Assembly (NCBI GenBank): GCA_025617745.1
Contig: CM046853.1
Span: 8,944,974-9,008,973 of the forward strand
Source: Heliocidaris erythrogramma
Lineage: Eukaryota; Echinodermata; Echinoidea; Camarodonta; Echinometridae
Reading direction: 5' to 3'
Length of the DNA stretch: 64,000 nucleotides
Shown here: piece by piece, positions 1 through 12,000 of the stretch
How the letters are laid out: each line of letters starts with the position of its first letter
Position numbering within the stretch: the stretch's first letter is position 1
Position numbers and translations under genes: made by a program
Notes under the pieces: model-generated
Databases searched by the model: none
What the model was told of the DNA's origin: nothing
What the model saw: only the letters and a program-made list of their open reading frames with translations

Positions 1-484
1 GGGCGGGAAAACTTTGCTTAGCTAGCGCTAGCTACGGAAATGGCATGCAGACTCATTGAAATACACGGAATAAGTCGCGGACGAAACCCAGCCCTGATTT
101 TGTGTAAGAATTTGCAATTTTATAGTATTTTTTGGAAGTTATTTTGTCTAATAATGTCATTTTCAGTAAAAAAATAAAAAATTTAATTCATAAAATTCAA
201 TATTTTGTAGCATACTAAAGTTTTTTTGACGCATTTTTGGCATTTAGATGATTGATCTTGTTCGAAGATTACGGTGTCTCAGTCCCACATATACATCGCG
301 TACCGTTCCCCTGTTGAAGCGTATTAAGTGTTGGTGCGCGAAGTAAAGACACGCACGAAATAAGGTCACACCCCCATAAATTGTATTTGTATCGATAAAT
401 AGTTTTCTATTCACTCACTTCTAAAATTGGGAGAAAAAATAATTTAAATCCTTGAGAAATAGTCAAGAAATTCAGCAAGGTGAC
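1..484. other. Unassigned 5' edge
   Basis: AT-rich sequence with no exon, conserved motif or repeat that I can recognise. It lies outside the inverted-repeat element that begins near 485. Confidence 0.4.
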
Positions 485-2040
485 CAAAGTTAATATATCT
501 TTCAAATGTTGAACCTTTGCAAATTCTCTATACACATTCACTCATAGGCCTATGTGGGACTTTGTCCAACATTCACTGTTGCAGCAGTCAAAAGCAGACA
601 ACAAAATTGCTCTAAACAAGATTTAATTTTCTTAAATTTGCTAGATTACCTGATTCAGCAGGGACTCTTCAACTCTTACTTTGCCACATATGTAGGGATT
701 TAGGCTTGAAAGTGAAATTTTAAATAATTATTTTCCTCTCCTGTATGAATGATCTAGCCTGGAAAAGGGCCTGCTGATACACACAAAAGCTATTGAAGCC
801 TATTCACCCGTAAAAGCTAGTCTGGAGTACAAGGTTATCTTCAGATAAGCTTGTACATGTATACCGGTAAGTGATACACGTTATCCTATATTGGGGGCGG
901 AATATATGGGAAGGGGTCCTAAAGCTACGCAGGTCATAACGCTACGCGCCACGCAATGTGATGTATTCTGTAAGCCAAATTTCTGTGTGAAAAGCAACAA
1001 GAATATTTACGTTTGCCAAAAGGAATATTTTCCCTTTATTTTGTGATATTATCGCTATTTGGAAATTGGGGTGAAATTTACATCAGTCAGCTTAAAGATT
1101 TGCATTTATTTATTATGTGTGCATACTTTGGGACCCTTCTTTTTTGAAAATGAAAATGATTAAATTATTGACATTCATCCATCATGATTTTCTCAGCGAT
1201 TTAACTTCAGAATATAGAACCAAGATATTTATGAAAACCGTTGAATAAAATGACTTTTTTGGGGGCTGGAAATGAAGTGTGTAGCTTTATGGCCCCCATC
1301 ATAAAGCATGAGTCAGATGAAACTTACATGATAGCAAGCAAAGCAACAACAATTTACATCTTTATTTTTAAAATTTTGAACCCTTTAAGCTATTCAAGAA
1401 CTATATACTGGGGGTGCAAAATTACAAGACCCTGAAAGAAAATAATTACATGTATGTGACGGAGCAAAGCGACCAAGCTTTAGAAATTTTCGCATATCAA
1501 ACCCTCAAACACTGTATTTCTAATGCATTTAAATGCATTTACCCTGCATTCATTTTTTTGCATTTTTTCACCCCCTCCAAGTGCCGCCGGGGGCCAAGCC
1601 CCCCCCTAGATATGCCAAGTGCTGCCAGTTATACATGTATAATGTATACATGTGTATATGTACAAGCTTATCAAGCTTATCCAGATAAGCTTGTACTCGA
1701 ACATAAATTAGCTTTAACTGCCAAACAGGCTTCAGTAGGTTTTGTGAGTATCAGTGGGGATTTGTCCAGTCAAGATCATTCATACATGAGAGGAAAATAA
1801 TTATTTAAAATTTCACTCTCAATTCTGAAACTCCAAATTTTTAGCACAGTCAGAGTTGCAGATTCCCTGAATCAGGTAATCTAGCAAATATATGTAAATC
1901 AAATCTTGCTTAGAGCGTGCGATTTTAGTGTTTGTTTTACATGGGTGAAGCAGTGAAATCGCGATACAGTCCCACAAAGGCTTGATCCCATGAGTGACTA
2001 TCGCCCGGATCTGATTCTGAACTAAAAATTTAATGGTTGG
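485..2040. repeat. Large imperfect inverted repeat (DNA-transposon-like)
   Basis: The left arm (about 485-865) reappears reverse-complemented at about 1655-2040. Shared words include GATTACCTGATTCAG (left, near 644) against CTGAATCAGGTAATC (right, near 1867), TTTTAAATAATTATTTTCCTCTC against GAGAGGAAAATAATTATTTAAAA, and AGATAAGCTTGTAC at the inner edge. About 790 bp separate the arms. No transposase is visible, so this looks like a non-autonomous element or a foldback structure. It sits 0.8-2.4 kb upstream of the ATG7 start codon. Confidence 0.7.
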
Positions 2041-2292
2041 CCCCAAAATTGGACATTTGATAGCTCATCTTTTAATGAACATGAAGTTATGATATTGAGA
2101 AGTTCACGATCATGCACTTGTGGTACTCATATATGGGGCCACTCGTGGATATAAGTTGGAAAGGACCAACAGCGTGTGAATAGCTCTAACATTAGATCCA
2201 GACTTAACTACACTCCTACACAATCATGACAATAATCTGTGGCAATAGGACATCAAAGTTAGAAAGGGTGAAAATTAGAATCGCAGTTACCA

Positions 2293-2412
2293 GCAAGCAG
2301 AGGCGGCGGAACATTGGGCTCGGCCAATGAAAGTGGAGGGGCACCTTTTGTAGACAACAGGTGCCCCTCCACTTACTTTGTCCGAGCCCAACGTTCCGCG
2401 GCCTCTGCTTGC
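2293..2412. mobile_element. Hairpin MITE upstream of ATG7
   Basis: Near-perfect foldback. The left arm starts GCAAGCAGAGGC and runs through GGGCTCGG to GTGGAGGGGCACCT. The right arm returns AGGTGCCCCTCCAC to GCCTCTGCTTGC. Arms are about 53 bp with a loop of roughly 12 bases. It lies about 470 bp before the ATG7 initiator and would form a very stable stem. Confidence 0.8.
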
Positions 2413-2878
2413 AAACTTGTGACCAGATAAACCTAGCTGTACCGACTTGATGTTTTATAAAATTTGACATTTGAACATCAAGCTGTACACAGAAAGTAAT
2501 TTCTTCAGTGGAGAAATGGATAAACAAATAGTTAAATGGCCAAGTATCCTCAATTCCACCCATGGTGAACCTTGCAAACCACATTTGGCATTTCCTAAAT
2601 TCTTCATCTTCCAACCCATGATAAAGCTTCAACGATCAGATCATCAGAAATTGAAAAAAATTACAATTTATGACGGCAACAATATGGATTTACTTCCCGT
2701 TCATGTGTAGCTGTTGGCTGTGCGATTAGCTTTACAAAGACGTTGATGAACGGAGCACAGGCAGTGAAACGTTGAGCTTTTCCGACACAGCATGCTAAAT
2801 TCGATTGTGGTAATATCTTGCATGCATAGAAGAAGTATGATAATTTCTTGCTGTTTTATTGATAGATATTTGCTAAAG

Positions 2879-3041
2879 ATGGCTGATCAGGAGAAGATGG
2901 ACTCACCTCAGCAGCCACTCCAGTTTGCTCCATTCAGTAGCGCACTTGATGTTGGCTTTTGGCACAAACTTACCCAAAAGAAACTGAATGAATACAAGCT
3001 TGATGACAGACCAAAAGATATTTATGGATACTACTATAATG
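2879..3041 (+). CDS. ATG7: ATG7 coding exon 1
   Basis: Residues 1-54. Carries the conserved N-terminal block [15 protein letters not shown] and the motif YYYNG, split across the junction. Donor is G|GTATGT, phase 1. Confidence 0.95.
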
Positions 3042-6000
3042 GTATGTAATATGCATCATTTAGATGGGGGCATGAATATCATGTGATACAGTTTCAATAT
3101 TGTAGGCCTACCTATACTGCAGCATTAAAAGCAGTTGAACTTGAAGATTATTCCTAAAAGCAATTGAATTGGATTAGCCATGATAAGGTTCATTCAGGGA
3201 TACGCACATTCAAAGAGTTAATTCAGAGAAGATACGTAAAATAAAAAGAGAGGTGAAATACCCCGTTTTTAATGTTTCTAAGCAACAGTGTTGCTGAAAA
3301 GCAATGAGGATATTATACACCAATTCTGAAAATATTCATGGCTTCTTCATGTATAAAGCGTTAAATTTGTTTGTATGTTTGCAGATATCTTGTTTGATTC
3401 AAGGATATTCCATGTGACAGAATGTAAATTTAAAATATGTTTATATTTTTTATTCTCATCACAGGTGATCCAGATGGGCTTCCTTGCAGATTGTGTCTGG
3501 AATTCAATGCATTTGATCAGTAAGTATGATTACGTATTTCATGAGAGTGTTTTAGCTAGGTATTGTGGATGATTTTGCTCCATTTATTGTTCTAAATCTT
3601 AAAGAACCTCTCTGTTCATGTATGTCCATATGTCAGTGATATATAAAATCATGAGAATTGGGAGTGTTGTAAATAAACTATTGCTTTTTATTTCATTGTT
3701 TGGACTAGGCACTGCACAACTTGTGGTAACTGTCTACAAAGAATGAGATGTAATTAGACAGCTCCGGGCCCTGCTTCATAAAAATTGTTATCAATAACAA
3801 GTTACAATAATTGTTATGACCTACTGAAATCATTGAATTTGATTGGCTTATAGCAAATTTGTAATTAATCTGTAGCCGTTGTTATTGATAAAAATTTTAA
3901 TAAAACATGACCCAGAGCTAGGAAACTTAACAAACCCATCCCTATCAAGAGCTTCTGTTAATTTGTATTGCATTTGTCAAACTGGCATGGTTGTACCTCA
4001 TGTTTTGTTTCTCATGTTTTGTTGAAATCTCTCATTCATTTCAGGTCTGAGAACACTCCACCTCACTGCTTTTCGTCAAAAGGGACGCTGGTCAACTTTA
4101 ATACTCTGGATGCTTTTAAAACATGTGACAAGAAGGCACTGCTTGATGTGACAGCTGAGAAGGTACATTGTGTAGAGTATTCGATAATATGTATTACCAG
4201 TTTAGTACTGATAGCTTTCTTAGGTTATTTCATTACCTATCAGTTAACCCTAAAAGGGCCGGGATATTTTGGCTATGCCACAGCCGGGGGGGTTGGAATC
4301 CACCCCCCCCCCCCCCCGAGATCTTGACCGTCGACCGCGCGATCGCGCCGAAAATCGGCACGCACGTCCTCCACAACGTAATCTACAAAACTGAGTAGTT
4401 AAAGTAGAACTCTGATGATTTTAAATATTGGCTTAATACTTATTATTGCATAGATGGCATAAATTAAACAAGGTTATCCAAATTCAACGCTTGGAAACAT
4501 TTGAAGTAATGATTATTATCAATTATAAAACGGTAAAATACAGCCCCCGATATAGCAGCTGAAGAGCTCCTCGAACGCTGCTGAGATATGTGACGACACA
4601 CCATGGACCAGTCCTGTCTAAGCAGACGATGTCCCATAACATCTTACACATTTTTCAGAGCCTATTTTGTCATCTCCTCTTCACTTATTTCTCTTCCTTC
4701 GCTAGCGTCAGTCTTAATGTTAGTCTGTTGCCTCACTCTTAACTTCGTGTATGGTATTATTTTGATGAAAAATGCAGCGTTAAAAAAATAAAGGAATCAG
4801 TCACTTGTAAACAAAATAAGACGCCATTGTATTTTCAGCTGCTTGCACCGCGGCATGTTCGGCGTTTCAAGAGGGAACGAATACCATCCTGCTATTATTC
4901 GGAGGGCTTTTCAATTTGAAAGTGGGGTTTATTTCATTGATCATTGACCCTTCTCCTGTGTATTTACAATCAAACGGTTTTAGCTATCAGAATCCGTTTC
5001 ACTTTCCCTTTATAATGGTGTGAAATAAGGTCATGTTTAAATACATCAAACTCTTTATAATTTGATAAATAATTGCATTGCAATTACGTTCATTCATTAT
5101 AGGACGTCGTCTGCTTAAGCACGATCGATCCCGAGTGTGACGACATCAAAACATCGCTATATTTCTGGCGAATCCTCGGATATTCCAGATGCTGAGAAGA
5201 GCTTTTATTTGTGTTGTTTTTATAATCATCAGATACGCAGTTGACATAAAACTTATACGATTGCCATCTGTAAGCTTCCCAGTTTCTAGTGATACATTAA
5301 TTGCCATATTTGTGATTTTCTTTGAATATCTACTTTAAATGCTCCGAAAAAATTTCACATTAATTATCAAATCAAAATTTTGCTCTAAATCATTAAATAA
5401 AGCTCAAAAAATGCTAATTTTTGGTCTAGACACTCTTTCCAGTATTCTTAGCAAATATACTTGAAAAAAATTTGGTATCAAAATTGATTTCTTACGTATT
5501 TTATTGTATTTAAAATTTCTTATGTATTTTATTGTATTTCTTTGTTTTTTTTACCTTTTGTTTTCCTTTTGTTTTTTATTGTTTTTGGGATGAAATTTGT
5601 CAGGGACACTTGAGCGAACATAAACAGCATAAACTAAATTAATTATAAAAATATTTGTAAAAATATTCATAGATTTCTAAATTTTGGCTGAAAACACATT
5701 TTGTATTGAAATTATACATGAAATCACGTTTTTGAGCAATTTTCGGTCTGACGTTCAAGTACGAAATGTTGTGTAACCTCGGAACCGCATGCCCGGACCC
5801 GCATGCCCGGACATCGCGAATTTGGTCTCAAAAGATGCGTGAGAATTGAAAAAAAAAGGTCATGAAATGCCGAAGCGACCGCTTTGCGCGTTGCGGATAT
5901 ATCGCGAGAAACGTTGAGGGGGGTGGATTCCACCCCACCCCACCCCCCCCCCCCCCGGTCCTTTTAGGGTTAAGAAAAATGATCTTAATTATTTTTAATC

Positions 6001-9000
6001 TAAAGACATATGTAACTAAATCATATGTACAGAGCTGCTGAGTACATGTAGAACTGATTTTTCATTACAGTAATTAAAGTTTTTATAAGACCCAGGTTTC
6101 ACATAAAATATTGATTACCAGTACAAAAAGTCTATTGCATCATTCGTATTGAAACTGGTACAAGTCATGAGACTGATTAATGAACTGGTTAGTTATGTTT
6201 TGTTTTAGTGAGTCATGTGAGTTAACTAGTTTCTCTTTCTCTCTATCTCTCTGTCCCTCTGTCTCTATGTCTGTCTGTGTGTCTGTCTACCTCTCCATCT
6301 TTCTCTCCCTCTCCTCCATCTTCTTGTTCTCTTCCCCTTTCTCTCTCTTTCTCTCTTTCTCTCTTTCTTTCTTTCTCTCTCTTTCTCTCTTTCTTTCTTT
6401 CTCTCTTTCTCTCTCTCTTTCTGTTTGTATCTATATGTTCATTGCAGCTGTGGGATGATATCAGGCAAGGTAGTGCTATCCAGGATCCATCCTTACTCTC
6501 TCGGTTCCTGCTTCTCACCTTTGCTGTAAGTGATGAAGACTAAAGCCTGAAGTCACAGAAGAGGTTTATTTCAGCCCATGGTTTAATCCTTAGTGTGGTA
6601 CACGCATGTCCTCATGGCCAATGAGTGGACAGTAATGGGCTTTATATACATGCATATTTACGTTTAATTTAGTCCACGGCGGAGGTTTAAACCATGGTTT
6701 AGACCATGGGTTAATATAAACCTCTTTCATGAATTTGGGCCTAATTTTCTTAGAATGCATTACATAGACGACCACTGTGAGTTGTTGAAAAAAACGTAAC
6801 TTGGCAATCATTAGGAGGATAGTAACTGATCACTATGGCTTCTGATAGTAGCCATACTATTCTTACTAGAAATGTATAGTTCCCAAAAACAGAGTGTACC
6901 TGCAATGTAATTTTTTGTTGCTCCTGTCCATGCAAAAACAAACTTTATTGGCTACTTGTATTTACTATAGACTCTTTAGGAACATCTTCATGGTCTGCTA
7001 TCACCAAGTAGGGCTGTATAAGAGTCTTTTACTACACTGGTGAGTTTTTTAAATCAAGCCAGGTTTTGGTCTGCTATTAGTGTTAACTTGATAACTTCAT
7101 CCTCTGACTGAGATGTATTATGTAGTGCCAACTCCTATTGTTCACAGCAGGATACATGACAAAGAATGAAACCTTGGTGAAAATAGCAAAGGAAACAATG
7201 GTGGGCTGGACTAGGGCAACATGTGGTTAACAACAGGGGCATCAATCCTTTTTTTTCTGGGGGGGGGGGGGCAAGACGGCCTAACGTCACAATGTTAATT
7301 TCATACTCCATTCAATCATCATAGCATTGATAAAGATGATGGTGATGATAATAATAATATCAATAATAATAAAATAGCTATTATTATTGTTGCTGTTGTG
7401 CTTATGCAAGCGCAGCGAGCAAGCACCTCAGGAATATATGTTTCAATTCTCAGAAATAATATTGCTATGATGATTACAGTTACATGATGATATATTTAGT
7501 GAAAATTACCAATATGTCACAATACAAATTTGAATTTAAATTGTTTTATTCAAAATATTCTACTTTTATTAAGAGTGCATTCATGTGACAGAAAATGTTT
7601 TGCTTTAATGTATAGTAATACCATTAATCTCACCTTTCTTCCATGTATATGACCTTTCCATTCAATCAAGTCCGACTATATTTCATCTGTTTCATTCTAT
7701 ATCTAAATTTCCTTCATGTTTCATTTTACCAGGATTTGAAAAAGTACCACTACTGCTACTGGTTTGCCTTCCCAGCCCTTCTGGCTCCTGAAGGAACTAA
7801 ACTCATTCAACCTCCAGAAAGATTAGACAAAGCTATGGATCAAGACAAGGTTAGTCAAGACAAGTATTCTAGGTTTATATTTAAGAACCATTGAATTTGC
7901 TTCCTTACCCCATCCTTAAATAAAAAGTTTGTCAGAGTGACTGTAGAAAAGAGAGGAACAATTGGTGAAATTGTGAATATAATCAGAGCAAGAAAAAGAA
8001 CGTTGTCAATTCTTTGAAGTTCAAGATCACATATGGAATGAGGAAATTCAAATTGGTAATTTGTTAATGTATGTATGAAACCATTTATTCTCTTCTTAAA
8101 ATAACCATATCCAAGATAAAATATTAGTGATTTTGTATCTTTCAGATTACAGCGCTCCAAGGAGCTTATGATACAGCATCACAGTCTTTGGGGCAAGATC
8201 CTGCATTCTTTCTCATATCCACAGAGGATGACAAGACGGTGGTACTACCCCTGACAGCCTGGGATCAAGTTACAGATAAATCTAAGGTAGCTGCTAAAGA
8301 TTTTACGAGTTTAATCACTCATGAAGATCATTAAAAATAGCATTGCTCTGTGATTCAAATCATCTATGTTAAATTGTGGTGTTGTAACAGAGTTTAGTGT
8401 AATAAAGTATATGTAGCAGATTGTAAACCCAAGCTCCAGTGAGGTTCTAAATTTTGAAATCTTGTTTGAAGCTTTAGATTAAGATCAAATTCTGCAAGCA
8501 TCAACTTTAACACTTCTACTACTGTACCTTCCACTGAAAATGAAGTATTTGTCAGTCTTTGTGATATATTTTTGATGTAGATGATAATTGTTGATGTCTT
8601 GTTTGTGTTTGTACAGGTAATGTTTGGTTATGCTGACCCCTGTACCTTAGACCAGTACCCAGGATGGCCTCTTAGGAACTTCCTCTCTCTTATATCCTGT
8701 CACTGGTAAGACATTAGCCATGTTGACATGGTTCTTTGTTTTGTTTTTGTCTTCCTTTGATAGGTTCCTATGATTCATCTGAAGGTAATGGTCATACTGC
8801 AATTTTTTCCTAGATTTAGACCAATGAGTGACCAAGAGCATACTGCATCGTCACTTTGGCATTGTTGAATTAAATGTCATACATCAATTTGCATATTTTT
8901 GTATTTTAATGGGCACAGGCGAGACAGAAATTGATGCTCTGATGAGTAGTGAATGCTTAAAAGGATTATGTGAAATGTTGGTGAAACATAATTTGTTAAT

Positions 9001-12000
9001 TTCTTCAGTTTCATCAGAACTGGCACAGTAATCCTCTCTGTCGATCTGATAAAATATTTTGTGGAAGATATTGAACAATTTGAGCACAAGCATCAGTAAA
9101 TGAATAAATCTGATTAAATGGATTGAAAATATTTTTATGAGTTTGATTTTAAAGAATTCTTTTGTTTCAATCCAGGGCTTCTCAGCTGGACCAAGTAACT
9201 GTGGTGTGTTTAAGGGACAGGACTAGGGAAGGAATTAGGAACAGTTCTCATAGTTTGGTCCTCAGACTCCAAGTCCCTTCAACAAGTCCTGAGATATGTG
9301 AGTCAAATAAGATTGTAGCAAGCAATTACAGTTCAATCCTAATAAGATGATGATCCTTAGTATTTTGTGTAGGAAGGTAGGACCCCCAAAGATCAAAGGG
9401 AGTAGAACTTGTCAAATCAGTGCGAGTACTTGAATATGTAGTAGAAGTATATCATGAATATTGTACCTATGTTTGAACTGGTTTAATTTTGAATGAGCCT
9501 GATATACATGTATGTAGTAAGTAAGTCTCACATATAACCAATTTTATTTTGTACTCTAATATTTAATTTCTAAAATATGAGCTTATAAAGAGATCATTTC
9601 TGTATTGTTACTTGCGACTAATCGTTGATTCAGTTCATCTTAAATAGTTTTATACCAATATTCTGCCAACAGCTTGCCCGAAATGTGTTGGATGGGAGAA
9701 GAATCAAAGGAATAAACTTGGTGCCAGGAAAGTGGATCTTAGCTCGAGCATGGACCCGACAAGGTTAGTTTCTTTGCTATGGCTAACCATGAAACCATAC
9801 CTGCTAACCGTCCCGATTTTATCGGGATTGTCCCGATTTTCACCTTTCAAAACGGCCAAAAATCAGGACATCCCGATTTTTGAAATTTCACTTGAAAATT
9901 TAAAAAACGGTAAAATTCGCCACAAACCCTGTCTGGAGAATAAAAAAAGATTGAAAGAGGGCGGAATCATATTAGTCGCCTAAGTGCGTACATACACCAC
10001 TTCCTTGCATGCATGTGCATTGTATTGACTGACCATGCTGCGAGCTGCCGCAGCGCTAGCGATAGCAGCACCATACAGTGTACCAAGCCCCCTGGACCCC
10101 CGGCCAAGGTGTCCTGATTTCCAAGTTCCAAATGTTGGCAGGTATGTGAAACTACATGCATACAGCAGTTTACTGCATGTGCTTACTCTCCAAAAGAACA
10201 AGCATTTATGTATTATTCATTGACATTGTGACAAGTTTTGAGGTAAAAGTTTCTTAGCAAAATAGAGTAAGGGAGACTGTCTCATATTTTCTCCAGCTCC
10301 TACTGAATAACATAACTTGTGGCACGTCAGACATTAAACAGTACGGGAAACAAGCTCTTATAACCCTTGTAAAAAAGAACCATAGTACCCATGGTAATTT
10401 GACCAAATTAACATCAAATCATGCAAAGTACTATCAAATTACCATGATTTGAGGGTAATTTGGTCAAATTACCATAGGTACTATGGTACTTTTTTACAAG
10501 GGAAGGCACCTGTTAGTATTACTACATCATTCCCAATAAATTAGGGTCTACCACCTGAACTTTCTAACAAGAGAAAGCTTACTCATGTAGGCAATGAAAG
10601 ACTGCATTTTGTATTTTTACAAAAGTGGTGCAAGAGAGGGGTATATTGTTGATTCAAACATGGATATATATAATTCATCATTATTGGCAGTGTAAGGACT
10701 TTGACATGTTCTGAACAAGATCACTAATGTGCATTCTGCAGAAGTAGAGGAACTAACGCTAAGTGAGAAGTAGTGCTCTGTTGCATATGAGTATGATGAG
10801 TATAGGTGTTCATAAAACTTGATACTTAAGGACTGACTGTTTTGTTTCTCCCACAGACTAGCAGAGACATCAGTAGATCTCAATCTCAAGCTGATGAGAT
10901 GGCGTTTGCTGCCCTCACTGGACTTAGATAAGGTCTCCCAGACAAGATGTCTTCTTCTTGGTTCTGGTACTCTAGGATGCAATGTGGCTAGATGTTTACT
11001 GGTGAGTGAATCATGGACCCTTTGGCTGTTTTATATACTTCTTTTCACTTTGTCATTAACAATTTCAATTCAATTACATATTTGGCATAGTGGTGGCTAG
11101 GTACTTAGTATGATTTTTGAGATAAGAATTTTTCTTTTATAGTTATATCTTTTGACCTAAGTGTAGTCAATAGATAGGTAATACCATTTATTTCTCGTTT
11201 TGTACTGAGCCATGATACTTGCTGTGATAGTTAAAGCCTGGTTAGTACTATTAATCATTTTTAAACAGCTTTTTTGAGCAGTGTTTCTACATGTGATATG
11301 TGTCATGCAAAGTCTGTAATACAGGGATGGGGTATTCGTACGATCACCTTTGTTGATAACTCTACCTTGTCGTACTACGGCCCTGTCAGACAGAGGCACC
11401 AAGTTTATCATTATTATTGTCCTAAAATGTTACCATGTTTATATCTTACAGGGATGGGGTATTCGTACCATCACCTTTGTAGATAACTCTACCGTGTCAT
11501 ACTCAAACCCTGTCAGACAGAGCCTCTTTGAGTTTGAAGATTCTTTGGGAGGAGGAAAACCTAAGGCTCAAACTGCTGCTGAGAAGATACAAAAGATCTT
11601 TCCAGGAGTAGTAAGTAATCTAATAGATTGCTTCGGTAATGAATGCAAAATTTATACATACCTTTCAAACAAAGGTTGTTCTTGACAACCTGAAAGCTTG
11701 ACGGAGGCTTGCTGGACATAGCAACAGGTAATGTATGCAAACTGGATTCCAAGCATTGAGGCTCATTTATAAAAAGCAGGTTTGTGGAATCGCTCTTCAC
11801 TATGTGCTCAGAGAAGAAATGTGCATAAATTTGAATACATTACAGAACCGGCCTATTGTGTGTCCTCACCTTTCAGTTGTGTCAGGTCCTCAGAGGTTGA
11901 AAGGTATAAGCGAGTTCGTAATTGGCCCATGAGCAACTTTTCCCAAATGACCTTTCCCTTTTTTCATGAGGATAGGGATCTTTTCAAAGAAAGACAATGC

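Noticed and set aside
2792..2878. In-frame upstream ATG extending ATG7 by 29 residues
   Set aside because: The added residues do not resemble any ATG7 N-terminus, and the ATG at 2879 has the better context and family match.
6243..6543. Ser/Phe/Leu- and Arg/Glu-rich open frames
   Set aside because: Artefacts of the (TC)n tract; the same applies to frames in the GA, GAT and CAT arrays at 21.5-22.3, 25.1-25.8, 27.2-27.4 and 63.8 kb.
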